A model generated the notes under the pieces. It had not been told where the DNA came from. It worked only from the letters and a program-made list of their open reading frames with translations, and did no database searches. Positions 52,428 through 62,382 of a DNA stretch of 64,000 nt are shown in pieces; the first letter of the stretch is position 1; every line of letters starts with the position of its first letter. The position numbers were made by a program, and so were the translations under genes. The DNA comes from Eisenbergiella tayi (lineage in GTDB: Bacteria > Bacillota > Clostridia > Lachnospirales > Lachnospiraceae): assembly GCF_001881565.1 (NCBI RefSeq), contig NZ_MPDJ01000005.1:415867-479866 (forward strand), in the 5' to 3' direction.

Positions 52428-53795
52428 TCATGCCTTCTCCACAGCATGTTCCCGATCCCAGTCTTCATTTGCCTTTTCAACCTTCAGCCGGGACAGAATA
52501 ATTGTCGTAATGATTACCGTGATAAACGGGAAGCCCAGATACATAAACTTCAGCATATTAATACAGGATGCGGACTGAACCGGAGCATTCGCAACATAGC
52601 CGCCAGCTTCCAGAAGCATTCCGGCCAGCGCAGTACCCAGGCCTCCTCCTATTTTAATTCCCAGAGAGGAACAGGAGAACATGGTTCCGTCAATCCGTTT
52701 ACCTTTGGTACGGTAGGTATAATCGCTGGTCGCCGCAATCAGGGCGTTCAGGTCGCCGGTAACCGGGCTGACACAGAGACCGGAAATAACCGAAAAGGTA
52801 AGCATCATGGGGATACTTCCTATCAGGCCGCCGATAATAAAGCCGATTCGCATAAAGAATGCAATACAGTAACCGGTCAGATTGACCTTATACATGCTCC
52901 CGGCTTTTTTAACCAGCGCAGGAGTCAGAGCCAGCCCCACAATCATAGGAAACATCTGCGCCGCGGAAAAGGTTCCGAGAAGGGCTGGATTCCCAAACAC
53001 ATAGGTCATATAATAAATACCGATGCCTGCTATACCTGTCTGAATATAGGTAAGTATGTACACTGCCACAATCATCAGATAATATTTATTCTTTACCAGA
53101 AGCTTGGCGGATTCCAAAAGAGTCAGTTTTTCTTCCTCCTCTTTCTTTACTGCGCCTTCGTCCTCCTCCGCCACTTCTTTTACGGAAAATACGGAAATCG
53201 TATTTACTATCAGGCCGATCAGCGCATAAATAATCGCCACATTACGCCAGCCCATAGCTCCGCCGCCCAATTTTGCAACCAGACCAACCGTAACGGAAGC
53301 TACGATAAGATTGGTAGCGAGAGAAAACATAAACCGAATGGAGCCTACCTGCACACGTTCATTGTTATTTCTGGTAATCAGCGAGGTAAGGGAAGCATAG
53401 GCAATATTATTTGCCGTATAGAATACCGCATTCAGCAGCGTATAGGCGATGAAGAAATACGCATATTTCGCGGTGTCTCCCAAGCTCTTGGGAATAGCAA
53501 AAATAGCTACCAGCATTACCGCATTCCCCAGATAAGACCAGAGCATCCAGGGACGCGCCTTACCCATTTTACTCTTCGTTTTGTCGATGAGAGAGCCGAA
53601 AAACACATCGGTAATACCGTCCGCAAATTTGGAAAACATCATCAGGGTACCGGCAATGCCGGCATTCAGCCCCACGGTATCCGTCAGATAAATCATAACA
53701 AAGCTGGTAAGGAGTGCGTATACCATGTTTGCCGCAAGATCTCCTGAACCGTAACCGACTTTATTGTACCACTTTAAATATTTTTTCTCCTGCAT
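52428..53795 (-). CDS. GPH family sugar:cation symporter (MelB-like)
   Basis: 455-residue transporter with twelve helices. Signature of the glycoside-pentoside-hexuronide family: KVGYGSGDLAANMVYALLTSF (12-32) and KFADGITDVFFGSLIDKTKS (57-76, with the cation-site Asp residues), then GKARPWMLWSYL. It is last in the order AraC regulator, GH3 beta-glucosidase, symporter, all leftward with short gaps. It most likely imports the glucoside or xyloside cleaved by the GH3 enzyme, using sodium or protons. Confidence 0.93.
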   Translation of the reverse strand: MQEKKYLKWYNKVGYGSGDLAANMVYALLTSFVMIYLTDTVGLNAGIAGTLMMFSKFADGITDVFFGSLIDKTKSKMGKARPWMLWSYLGNAVMLVAIFAIPKSLGDTAKYAYFFIAYTLLNAVFYTANNIAYASLTSLITRNNNERVQVGSIRFMFSLATNLIVASVTVGLVAKLGGGAMGWRNVAIIYALIGLIVNTISVFSVKEVAEEDEGAVKKEEEEKLTLLESAKLLVKNKYYLMIVAVYILTYIQTGIAGIGIYYMTYVFGNPALLGTFSAAQMFPMIVGLALTPALVKKAGSMYKVNLTGYCIAFFMRIGFIIGGLIGSIPMMLTFSVISGLCVSPVTGDLNALIAATSDYTYRTKGKRIDGTMFSCSSLGIKIGGGLGTALAGMLLEAGGYVANAPVQSASCINMLKFMYLGFPFITVIITTIILSRLKVEKANEDWDREHAVEKA

Positions 53796-53864
53796 TTATT
53801 TATCCCCCGTTGTCTTGTTTTTTACCTTCTCAGCTTTGACCGCAAGCTGCTTATTTTTATGCAC

Positions 53865-55934
53865 TTATAAGCTGACTGTCCCTTTCAAAAGATCTTCCTC
53901 TGCGGAAGAGGTTCCGATATACATTTCATATTCCATATGCTCCAGTTGGAAAGAAGCGCTCTTCGTATCATAATATTTCAGTTTTTCCACAGGGCAGGAT
54001 ATCTCAATCTGTTTCTCTTCTCCCGGAGAGAGTGTCACACGCTGAAAACCTCTCAGTAATTTTACCGGCCTGTCTATAGACGAATTGCCAAAGCCCACAT
54101 ACATCTGCACTACTTGTGCACCTTCCCTGTCACCGGTATTCTTTACCCTGCATACTGCCCTTACGTTTTCTCCGTCCGCAGAGAAAGCAGGCTTATCTAC
54201 GGCAAATGTGGTATAGCTCAGGCCAAAGCCATAGGGAAGCATGGGCCGGATTCCCTTCTTCTCAAGCCTGGCATAGCCATGATAATACTCATAGTACTGA
54301 TTCGTAGTATCCCAGTTAACCTGCGGCAGATCCTTTTCTTCATAAGGGAGTACAAAAGGAAGCTTTCCGCTGGGATTCACATCACCCATAATAATCCGGG
54401 CAATGACGCTTCCGCCTTCCTGGCCGGGATAGAAGGCCATCAGGACGGAAGATACACAATCTGCCCAATCCGTCATCATTATCATGTTGCCGCCAATCAT
54501 AACCACAGCGGAGTTCTTGTTTTCCGGTCCTGCTGCCTTAATCAATTCCACTTCGTCCGCATGGAGGCCCAGAGTTTTCCGATCTCCGCCTATGGCTCCG
54601 GTATAGTTTTCCGAATTTTCCACTGCGACGAACTCACCTTCATCATCATGATCAAAGCCTACCACGAAAACAACAGCATCTGCTTCCTTTGCCACTTCCC
54701 TGGCATGCTCCAGATCCTCTCCGCTGTACCAGATCACTTCCGCATCCGGAAGGATTTCATTGAAGCCGTCCATGGGAGTTTTTACATAGGCAGGGAATAC
54801 CCGGCTTGATCCATGATCCCCGATATTGGCCTTATTCGCCAGCTTGCCCAGCAGTGCGATCTTTTTGATCTTCTCTTTTTGAAGAGGAAGTACCTTATTT
54901 TCATTCTTCAGCAGAACGATTCCTTCTTCCGCCGCGCGTTTTGCCAGCTCCACATGCTCTTTGCAGCCCAGAACCGATTTATCATACGCATGGCCGCTCT
55001 TCTGGTAGGAATCCTCAAAGGCAAGGATTGTACGCACGATGCGCAGTGCGGAATCATTGATGCGCACTTCACTCACCAGGCCGTCTTTGACCGCCTGCAC
55101 CAGCTTATCCCCGAAAAACTGGGTGCAGCACATTTCCATGTCCTGGCCGCCGTTCCCCGCTTCTGCCGTATCCTTTACTCCCCATATGAAATCGCTCATG
55201 ACAAAGCCGTCAAAATCCCATTCTTCCTTCAGCACCTTGCGAAGCAGATAATCGGAATGGCCGCAGTGGATTCCTTTATAAAGGTTGTAGGAGCTCATAA
55301 TACTCGCCGCCCCGGCATCCACACACTCCTTGAAATGAGGCAGATAAACCTCTCTTTCGGTACGTCTCTCACAATCCACACTCACCTTAAAACGGCTGAT
55401 TTCCATGGAGTTAAACGCATAATGCTTCACACAGGCCATGACATCCTCATCCTGTACGCCTCTTACCAGCGCCGCTCCCATATGGCCCAGTGCGAAGCTG
55501 TCTTCCCCGTAGACCTCCTGGCTGCGTCCCCAGCCGGGATTATAAGGCAGATTAATACATACGCCGGCAAACAGGTTCCCGCCGTGCCCTCTGACCTCAC
55601 GCCCTATGGCATGCCCGATTTCCTCCTCCAGCTCTACATCAAAGCTGGCGCCGCGGCACATCGTTACCGGAAAACAGGTGCTTTCCCCTGTTCCGCACAC
55701 AACCCCTCTGGGCCCGTCACAGAAAAGCATGGGCGCGACCCCTTCCTTTTCATTTCCTCCTGCCGGATAAGGTTTTGCATTATAGTGAGACGCTTCTCCC
55801 ATCGCATCAGCCATCATATCCTGTAAGGACAGATTCCCGCTCATCAGATAAACCTTTTCTTCCAGAGTCATCCGATCCACGATCTGCTGCGCCTTCTCCG
55901 TAAATTGGAGCCTCTTTTCCTTCGCCTGGTTCAT
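53865..55934 (-). CDS. Glycoside hydrolase family 3 beta-glucosidase
   Basis: 689-residue cytoplasmic GH3 enzyme (no signal peptide). The TIM-barrel domain carries CDGPRGVV (72-79), CVKHYAFNSMEISR (168-181) and the nucleophile D248 in GFVMSDFIWG. The alpha/beta sandwich follows from about 330 (EGIVLLKNENKVLPL) and a fibronectin type III-like domain ends the protein (from about 590, with VQMYVGFGNSSIDRP). It starts 12 bp after the stop of the AraC regulator, with AAAGGAGAG ahead, so the two are cotranscribed. With the symporter downstream this is a compact import-and-cleave unit. Beta-glucoside is the default guess; xyloside or other beta-linked sugars are possible. Confidence 0.93.
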   Translation of the reverse strand: MNQAKEKRLQFTEKAQQIVDRMTLEEKVYLMSGNLSLQDMMADAMGEASHYNAKPYPAGGNEKEGVAPMLFCDGPRGVVCGTGESTCFPVTMCRGASFDVELEEEIGHAIGREVRGHGGNLFAGVCINLPYNPGWGRSQEVYGEDSFALGHMGAALVRGVQDEDVMACVKHYAFNSMEISRFKVSVDCERRTEREVYLPHFKECVDAGAASIMSSYNLYKGIHCGHSDYLLRKVLKEEWDFDGFVMSDFIWGVKDTAEAGNGGQDMEMCCTQFFGDKLVQAVKDGLVSEVRINDSALRIVRTILAFEDSYQKSGHAYDKSVLGCKEHVELAKRAAEEGIVLLKNENKVLPLQKEKIKKIALLGKLANKANIGDHGSSRVFPAYVKTPMDGFNEILPDAEVIWYSGEDLEHAREVAKEADAVVFVVGFDHDDEGEFVAVENSENYTGAIGGDRKTLGLHADEVELIKAAGPENKNSAVVMIGGNMIMMTDWADCVSSVLMAFYPGQEGGSVIARIIMGDVNPSGKLPFVLPYEEKDLPQVNWDTTNQYYEYYHGYARLEKKGIRPMLPYGFGLSYTTFAVDKPAFSADGENVRAVCRVKNTGDREGAQVVQMYVGFGNSSIDRPVKLLRGFQRVTLSPGEEKQIEISCPVEKLKYYDTKSASFQLEHMEYEMYIGTSSAEEDLLKGTVSL

Positions 55935-55946
55935 ATTGCTCTCCTT

Positions 55947-56870
55947 TCAGTTTTCTGCATAATAATGCAGTAATTTTTCGGCTTCTTTTTTATCAAAATT
56001 CAAATATCCCTGAATCTCTTTTTCTACCGGCCCCGTGCCTTCCCCTCTTCTGTATTCCTTGGGAGTTATTCCGGTCTCTTTCTTAAAAACCCGGTAAAAG
56101 GTTGCTTCATTTGTAAAACCGCACTCTCCCCCGATCACGGAAATGGACTTCCGGCTCATACGAAGAAATCCCTTGGCCTTTTCCACCCTGGCCGTATCAA
56201 TCATTTCCTTCGGTGATATCCCGAGAAAGCTTTTCGTATAACGGTACAGCGATTTTTCGCTGATTCCGAAATGTCTGGAAACGGACTCGGTCAGATTCTG
56301 CTGTCCGCAGTTAGCATCAATATAAGCGCCTATTTCCGCTACCAGCTGTCCCTCCGCCGTGCTGTCCGTATGTCTTGGATAACGGCGGATATCATACTGC
56401 ACGCCCTCCGCCAGTCCGGCCATCAATTCATAAAAAGCGGCATTTTGCGCCAGATAAGCCGCGGCATCCTTCCTGTATACCGTAAGGCCTGTTTTACAGG
56501 CCGACCGCCTCAGTATTTCATATCCCTCTTTCGGCGGGAACTGTTTACTCACGCTGTTCAGATAAAAGAAAAGCTGCTGTCCCTTCCCCGATATATGTTC
56601 GAAAATATGGGAAGGAAACTGAATGAAAAGACAAAGATTTTCCTGATCGCCCCGGTATCCGTGCACCATCTTGCTGTTGACAAGAAAGATATCCCCTTCT
56701 TCCATCAGCATGGGGCTGGGGCCGCAGAGCACCTGAAGCCTTCCTTTCAGCAATACAAGTATCTCATAATCATAATGCCAATGATAATGGGAGCTTTCCA
56801 TTCCGGTGACAAATATCTTTGCAGGGGCCAGAAGCTCATGTTCAATTGGTTCAAATACGCTGTTGTTCAT
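55947..56870 (-). CDS. AraC family regulator with cupin sensor
   Basis: 307-residue regulator: cupin near 15-85 (SSHYHWHYDYEILVLLKGRLQ, then GDIFLVNSKMVHGY) and a C-terminal AraC domain (SRHFGISEKSLYRYTKSFL and IGGECGFTNEATFYRVFKK, then GITPKEYRR). It heads the operon with GH3 and the GPH symporter and should control it in response to the transported glycoside. GGAGGG stands six bases before the ATG. An extended -10 TGC-TATACT lies at 56908-56916 on the minus strand. Confidence 0.92.
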   Translation of the reverse strand: MNNSVFEPIEHELLAPAKIFVTGMESSHYHWHYDYEILVLLKGRLQVLCGPSPMLMEEGDIFLVNSKMVHGYRGDQENLCLFIQFPSHIFEHISGKGQQLFFYLNSVSKQFPPKEGYEILRRSACKTGLTVYRKDAAAYLAQNAAFYELMAGLAEGVQYDIRRYPRHTDSTAEGQLVAEIGAYIDANCGQQNLTESVSRHFGISEKSLYRYTKSFLGISPKEMIDTARVEKAKGFLRMSRKSISVIGGECGFTNEATFYRVFKKETGITPKEYRRGEGTGPVEKEIQGYLNFDKKEAEKLLHYYAEN

Positions 56871-57197
56871 ATTCCCTCCTTTCGTCTTACCGTCATCTTA
56901 TACAAGAAGTATAGCATGTGGTTTTTTCATTTGTTGTCATTTTAGATAAACAGTACTATTAAAAACGGACTTTTATATGCATTTACGCACTTCATTTTAC
57001 GACCGCTGCCCTGAATCGCAATATTGCTTACAGCATTTTGTATGCATACAGCCTTTTTGCCGTTCCCGCTCTGTGCGGAAAAACAAGCCGGATATCCCCA
57101 TCCGGTCTTCTGTATCCGGCAGGAAACAAAACGGGCACCGGTGTTTCATACCCACCAGCGCCCAAAAAAGACAGCTTCCATATGCTCCATTGTTTTG
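56871..57197. promoter_or_regulatory. Spacer with AraC promoter and lrgAB terminator
   Basis: 327 bp without a gene. On the minus strand an extended -10 TGC-TATACT (56908-56916) serves the AraC/GH3 operon. Nearer to lrgB, GCCGGATA/TATCCGGC (57087-57120) followed on the minus strand by TTGTTTTTCC (57086-57077) is the terminator of the lrgAB side. Confidence 0.55.
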
Positions 57198-57878
57198 TCA
57201 CATTAAAAATAGAGAAAATATTACAGTCAGTATCCCGCAGACTCCGATTGCCAGCCCGCTCATGGCCCCTTCCGTCTCACCCAGTTCGATGGCCTTGGAC
57301 GTCCCTATCGCATGGCTGCAGGCGCCGATGGCAAGTCCTGCCGTCATGGAATCCGAAACACGGAAAATACGGATAAGCCAGGGCGCCATGATGCTCCCCA
57401 TAATTCCCGTTATAATAACGGCAACCACAGTTACCGGCACCATCCCTCCGTGGCTTCCGGAGATCCCCACCGCAATAGGCGTAGTCACCGATTTGGGAAT
57501 CAAAGAATTGGTCATCGCCTCATCCAGGCCGAAAAGCCGGCAGAGCAGGTAAACACTTCCCATGGAAGTGAGCGCACCTACCGTACAGCCCACCAAAATA
57601 GGCAGCCAGTTCTTTTTCAGCAGCTCCGCCCTTGTGTAAATGGAAACCGCCAGGCAGCTTGTGGCCGGAGCCAGGAACATGTTGATAATACTTCCGCCTT
57701 CATTATAAGCTTCATATGGAATCCGGAACAAAAGCAGAATACCGATAACCAGTACAATCGCAATAATCAGAGGATTGCATGCCACAAGCCCCGTTTTCTT
57801 CTGAATCCATACCCCGATGGAAAAGGCCAGGACGCTCAATGCGATGCCGAAAAAGGGAGAAGACGTCAGTTCAGCCAT
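57198..57878 (-). CDS. lrgB: LrgB/CidB family membrane protein
   Basis: 226-residue membrane protein with about seven helices, of the LrgB/CidB (PlsY-type autolysis modulator, also pyruvate or glycolate uptake) family. Traits seen: NPLIIAIVLVIGILLLFRIP, MFLAPATSCLAVSIYTRAEL, SLIPKSVTTPIAVGIS and GACSHAIGTSKAIELGETEGAMSGLAI. Its start overlaps the stop of the LrgA gene by a few bases, so both are translated together and probably form one complex in the membrane. Confidence 0.92.
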   Translation of the reverse strand: MAELTSSPFFGIALSVLAFSIGVWIQKKTGLVACNPLIIAIVLVIGILLLFRIPYEAYNEGGSIINMFLAPATSCLAVSIYTRAELLKKNWLPILVGCTVGALTSMGSVYLLCRLFGLDEAMTNSLIPKSVTTPIAVGISGSHGGMVPVTVVAVIITGIMGSIMAPWLIRIFRVSDSMTAGLAIGACSHAIGTSKAIELGETEGAMSGLAIGVCGILTVIFSLFLM

Positions 57879-58245
57879 TCCACTCTCCCCCTTTCTTCTT
57901 ACGCATCAGCTTTAATGTCAGTTTTATACTTCCTGCCGTAGCCGCAAAAGTAAGGATTGTAGTTATCAGGCAGATGAACAGAAGCTTCCAGGCAGTGCTC
58001 TTAAGCACATCAAAATAATTGATGATGCTCACTCCCGCAGGCACGAAGAAAAAAGCCATGTTCGCCAGAAGGAAATCCGATTTTTCCCGGATATGCTCCA
58101 CCTTAAGAACCTTACAGGAGAGAAGCACAAACAGGAGCACCATCCCGATTACGCTCGCAGGGAAATCAAAGGGAAGCAGCTTCTCCACAATCTGGCTCAC
58201 CCAGCATATGGAAAAAATAATACCAATCTGATATAAAATTTTCAT
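57871..58245 (-). CDS. lrgA: LrgA/CidA family holin-like protein
   Basis: 124-residue membrane protein with four helices. Family core PFDFPASVIGMVLLFVLL then the charged EHIREKSDFLLANMAFFFVPAGVSIINY. In Staphylococcus CidA/LrgA act in pairs with CidB/LrgB in cell lysis control, and in other Firmicutes in pyruvate import; no LytSR system is beside it here, so the role is open. It starts 7 bp after the stop of the nicotinamidase gene, so it shares that transcript. Confidence 0.92.
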   Translation of the reverse strand: MKILYQIGIIFSICWVSQIVEKLLPFDFPASVIGMVLLFVLLSCKVLKVEHIREKSDFLLANMAFFFVPAGVSIINYFDVLKSTAWKLLFICLITTILTFAATAGSIKLTLKLMRKKKGGEWNG

Positions 58246-58252
58246 CGTTTGA

Positions 58253-58777
58253 TTATCCTTCCACCATAATCTGGCACATTTTCATGGTGGCAAGCGCCGC
58301 TTCATGGCTTTCCGGAGTCACTCCCGCGCAGCAGGAGGCATCCACACTGATTCGGTTTTCCGGAAGGAAGCTCTTGAGCAGAAGGGCATTGGATACCACA
58401 CAGATATCCGTACAGAGGCCCACCAGTTCAATTTCCAGCTCTTCCTTTTCGTTTTCCCTGTAAAGCAGCTTCGCCAATTCCGTGGAACCAAAGGTGGGTT
58501 TATCCAGAATAACTGCCTGCGGCATGGCTTCTGCAACCTCAGGCCGGATTTCCCACCCCTTGTTTCCCTTTACGCAATGGACTACCGGCAGGTTCTTCCC
58601 CTCGCTGCTCTCCAGATAATCCTCTCCATGGGTATCCCTGGTGGCATAAATACAGTCCGCCGGATACGATTTGATTTTACTGATCACTTTGCTTACAATT
58701 CCCTGCGCCTGCACAGTTCCCAAAGATCCGTCAATAAAATCGTTCTGCATATCAACTACTACAAGCACCTTTTTCAT
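58253..58777 (-). CDS. pncA: Nicotinamidase (isochorismatase family)
   Basis: 174-residue cysteine hydrolase converting nicotinamide to nicotinate for NAD salvage. The catalytic triad is D9 (VVDMQNDFIDG), K93 (ILDKPTFGST) and C126 (GLCTDICVVSNAL). The metal site is D48/H50 (TRDTHGEDYLE) with H67. This full set supports nicotinamidase rather than another isochorismatase. The ATG at 58777 is chosen because the fold begins there; the longer reading starts in the spacer behind mfd. It lies between mfd and lrgA on one leftward run. PncB, the next enzyme of the route, is at 38977. Confidence 0.87.
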   Translation of the reverse strand: MKKVLVVVDMQNDFIDGSLGTVQAQGIVSKVISKIKSYPADCIYATRDTHGEDYLESSEGKNLPVVHCVKGNKGWEIRPEVAEAMPQAVILDKPTFGSTELAKLLYRENEKEELEIELVGLCTDICVVSNALLLKSFLPENRISVDASCCAGVTPESHEAALATMKMCQIMVEG

Positions 58778-58848
58778 TTCACTGTCCGCCTTTCCATTCT
58801 CTTTTGTACAACCGTTTTCAGTTAACATATCAAAGTGTAACAAAACCA

Positions 58849-61800
58849 TCAGTTTAAAAGGATTTCCTTCATATCCTCAAGCAGCCCTTCTGCAAGCCGT
58901 ATCAGATTCTCCGCATCCTTCTCAACCACACCGCATTTTTTGTAACGGTATATAAATACCGGCGTCCCTCTCGCGCTGAAGGTGAGCTTATTCTTATGCT
59001 TCCCAAGGATTTCAGGAATATTTTCCACACGGATGCCCGCATCCGGACGCATGGTGAGCTTCAGCTCCCCGTTTCTTCCCTTTACCTCTGTTATATACAG
59101 CTCATGGGCCAGAACCCTGAGCAGGGCGATGCGCAGCAGGTTATCCACAGATTTGGGCACCTCTCCGAACCGGTCAAGCAGTTCTTCCTTCATATCCTCG
59201 CTCTCGGCATGGGTTTCCACACCGGCGATCCTCTTGTAAATATCCAGCTTCTGCTGCTCGTTCACAATATAGGAAGGCGGGATAAAGGCATCTGCCTCCA
59301 GCTCCACGGTTGTGGTGAAGTCCACAATGCTCTTTTCCCCCTTAAGGTTCTTCACCGCTTCATTGAGCATCTTACAGTAAAGATCATATCCAACGGCCTC
59401 CATATGGCCATGCTGCTTGCGGCCCAGGAGATTTCCGGCCCCCCGGATTTCCAGATCCCGCATGGCGATTTTAAACCCGCTGCCCAGATCCGTGAATTCC
59501 CGGATGGCTGAAAGCCGTTTTTCCGCAATCTCCTTAAGCATCTTATCCCTTTTATACATCAGGAACGCATAAGATGTCCGGTTGGAACGCCCCACACGCC
59601 CCCGCAGCTGATACAGCTGAGACAGCCCCAGCTGATCCGCATCATGGATAATCATGGTATTCACATTGGAAATATCCAGCCCAGTCTCAATTATCGTTGT
59701 CGCCACCAGCACATCGATCTCACCGTTGATAAAATCATACATGATCCGTTCCAGCTCATGCTCCTTCATCTGTCCGTGGGCAAAAGCCACGACAGCCTCC
59801 GGAACCAGCTGCTGCACGGCCGCCGCCACATCTGCGATTGTATTGACACGGTTATACACATAATACACCTGGCCGTCCCGGGTAAGCTCCCTGACGATCG
59901 CCTCCCGCACCATTTCCTCATTGTATTCGCAGACAAAGGTCTGGATGGGAAGCCTGTCGCTGGGCGGCTCCTCCAGCACGCTCATATCCCGGATCCCCAC
60001 CAGAGACATATGCAGTGTCCTGGGGATCGGTGTGGCCGTAAGCGTAAGCACATCCACATTATCTTTGATTTTCTTTATTTTTTCCTTATGAGTCACGCCG
60101 AAACGCTGTTCCTCATCAATGATCAAAAGTCCCAGATCCTTAAACTGAATATCCGCAGAAAGGATCCTGTGGGTCCCGATGACAATATCCACCTGCCCCT
60201 TGCGCAGATCCTCCACCGTTTTCTTCTGCTCCGAAGGCGTGCGGAAGCGGGACATCAGATCAATCCGTACCGGAAAGTCCTTCATTCTCTGGGCAAAGGT
60301 ATTATAGTGCTGCTGGGCCAGGATGGTGGTAGGTACCAGAAACGCCACCTGCTTCCCATCCTGGATAGCCTTAAACGCCGCCCGTATAGCTATTTCCGTC
60401 TTTCCATAGCCCACATCCCCGCAAATCAGACGATCCATAATGCGGTAGCTTTCCATATCCTCTTTCGTAGCCGCAATGGCGGAAAGCTGATCATCCGTTT
60501 CCTCAAAGGGAAAGCACTCTTCAAATTCCTTCTGCCACACCGTATCTTTGGAAAAAGGATAGCCTTCCTGCTGCTGCCTTATGGCATAAAGCTCCACCAA
60601 ATCCTTCGCCACCTCATCCACGGCGCTGCGCACCCTGGATTTGGTACGGTTCCATTCCTGGCTTCCCAGCTTATTCAGCTTGGGGGCCTTCGCCGCATCG
60701 GAGGAAGCATACTTCTGGATCACATCCAGCCCGGTGGCAAGCACATACAGATTGCCGCCGTCACGGTAGGAAATCTTGATGTAATCCTTAACGACCTTAT
60801 CCACCTCCACCTTTTCAATTCCCTGGTAAACACCCAGCCCATGACTTTCATGGACCACATAATCACCTATCCGAAGCTCGGCGAAGTCATTGATTTTCTG
60901 GCCTTCAAATTTTTTCTTATGCTTTTTCTTTTTCTTCTGGACCCCGAAAATATCACTTTCCGTGATCACCACAAATTTCAGCAGAGGGTATTCGAAGCCT
61001 CTTTTCACATGCCCGTAATAAAGCATCACCTCGCCGGAATTTACCACCCGTTCCCCGTCTTCGCTGTAAAAGCTGGCCAGTCCCTGCTCCTGCAGGTCTT
61101 CCGCCAGACGCCTGGCCCTGGTGCGGGAGCCGGAAAGCAGCAGCACCCGGTATCCGTTTTTCTTATACCTTTTCAGATCGGCAACCAATGCGTCAAAGCT
61201 GCTGTTATAAGAGGACATGCTTTTTACATTGACGTCAAATTTCCTCTGTGGCTTCAGCAGTGCATTTGAGCTGTCCATAGAGGAAAACAGCACCGTCCGC
61301 ATATGCTGAAGAAAGCCTGCCGTTTCCTCCCAGCCATAAAGCAGATCCGCCTGTCCGGGAAGGATGTACCCCTTCTCCAGCCGGTGTCCCATACTCTCCC
61401 GAAACTCCATTTCCACCGCCAGGGCCTGCTCCTTTACCCGCGCCGCCTCATCAATGAAAACACAGCTTTCCCCCTCCGGGAAAAAACGGAGAAAAGAAAC
61501 GGTATCCTCATAAAAATACCGGATATAGCTTTCCAGATTGGTCATCTGGGAGAATTCCAAAACCTGTTCTCTCAGTTCCTTTATCTGGGTTTTTACCCGG
61601 TGCGCTTCTTCCGTCAGAAAAGAGGACCGAAGCTTTTCTTCGAATTCCTTTGCTTCCTTTTCAATCCGGCGCAGTCCCTTTTCCTTCTGCTCTTCAGACA
61701 GCATCATCTCCGTAGCCGGATAAATATCCACCTCATTCAGCTTTTCCACACTGCGCTGGCTGAGAAGGTCAAAACTCCGGATGGATTCCACTTCCTCTCC

Positions 61801-62382
61801 CCACAGCTCAATACGGTAAGGATTTTCTTCCGTGAGATCAAAGATATCAATAATTCCGCCCCGGATGGAAAACTGTCCCGGCGCATCCACCTGGTAATTC
61901 TTCTCATACCCCATTTCAGCAAGCTTCCGGGCCAGCTCCCCCTCATTCAGGCTGCTGTCCGCATCAATATGAATCACAGAAGCAGCTATCTCCTCCAGAG
62001 GGACCTGAGGAGACATCAGCGCAGCAAAGGTTGTGATCACGGTCTGAGGCTTTCCCTCTATAATTTTTCGGAGCGCCTTCATACGTTCCGTCACAAGCTG
62101 GTTGCCATGGATATCCGCCTGATAGAAAATAAGATCCTTCGCCGGATACCAGGTCACTTCCCTGTCATAAAACTGATAATCCTCAAAGATCTCCCTGGCC
62201 TTCAGATCACTGAAAGTAACGATGATTTTATATCGAAAACCATCGCTGAGTCCATAGGCCATATGAAGCTTCTGGGAATCCACGCAGCCTGTAAAGCCGA
62301 CGCAGGCTCCCGTTTTTTTCAGGAGTGCCTGCCCTTCTTCAAATTCCGCCAGTTCCCGTAACGGTGCTGTGATTGCATTCAT
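58849..62382 (-). CDS. mfd: Transcription-repair coupling factor
   Basis: 1177-residue DNA translocase that frees RNA polymerase stalled at lesions and recruits UvrA. The order is standard: UvrB-like N-terminal part (about 1-350), the RNA-polymerase-interacting CarD-like domain (DYVVHESHGLGVYQGIEKVEV, near 510), then the RecG-like helicase with Walker A CGDVGYGKTEIAIRAA, Walker B LLIIDEEQRFGV and GRVGRSNRTSYAFLMY, and the TRCF C-terminal domain. Full length. It begins right after pth (stop and start one base apart), the usual pairing in Clostridia. Confidence 0.97.
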   Translation of the reverse strand: MNAITAPLRELAEFEEGQALLKKTGACVGFTGCVDSQKLHMAYGLSDGFRYKIIVTFSDLKAREIFEDYQFYDREVTWYPAKDLIFYQADIHGNQLVTERMKALRKIIEGKPQTVITTFAALMSPQVPLEEIAASVIHIDADSSLNEGELARKLAEMGYEKNYQVDAPGQFSIRGGIIDIFDLTEENPYRIELWGEEVESIRSFDLLSQRSVEKLNEVDIYPATEMMLSEEQKEKGLRRIEKEAKEFEEKLRSSFLTEEAHRVKTQIKELREQVLEFSQMTNLESYIRYFYEDTVSFLRFFPEGESCVFIDEAARVKEQALAVEMEFRESMGHRLEKGYILPGQADLLYGWEETAGFLQHMRTVLFSSMDSSNALLKPQRKFDVNVKSMSSYNSSFDALVADLKRYKKNGYRVLLLSGSRTRARRLAEDLQEQGLASFYSEDGERVVNSGEVMLYYGHVKRGFEYPLLKFVVITESDIFGVQKKKKKHKKKFEGQKINDFAELRIGDYVVHESHGLGVYQGIEKVEVDKVVKDYIKISYRDGGNLYVLATGLDVIQKYASSDAAKAPKLNKLGSQEWNRTKSRVRSAVDEVAKDLVELYAIRQQQEGYPFSKDTVWQKEFEECFPFEETDDQLSAIAATKEDMESYRIMDRLICGDVGYGKTEIAIRAAFKAIQDGKQVAFLVPTTILAQQHYNTFAQRMKDFPVRIDLMSRFRTPSEQKKTVEDLRKGQVDIVIGTHRILSADIQFKDLGLLIIDEEQRFGVTHKEKIKKIKDNVDVLTLTATPIPRTLHMSLVGIRDMSVLEEPPSDRLPIQTFVCEYNEEMVREAIVRELTRDGQVYYVYNRVNTIADVAAAVQQLVPEAVVAFAHGQMKEHELERIMYDFINGEIDVLVATTIIETGLDISNVNTMIIHDADQLGLSQLYQLRGRVGRSNRTSYAFLMYKRDKMLKEIAEKRLSAIREFTDLGSGFKIAMRDLEIRGAGNLLGRKQHGHMEAVGYDLYCKMLNEAVKNLKGEKSIVDFTTTVELEADAFIPPSYIVNEQQKLDIYKRIAGVETHAESEDMKEELLDRFGEVPKSVDNLLRIALLRVLAHELYITEVKGRNGELKLTMRPDAGIRVENIPEILGKHKNKLTFSARGTPVFIYRYKKCGVVEKDAENLIRLAEGLLEDMKEILLN

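Noticed and set aside
59644..61269. A 541-codon frame antisense to mfd
   Set aside because: It lies wholly opposite a conserved gene, shows no domain, and has the composition of a mirror frame.
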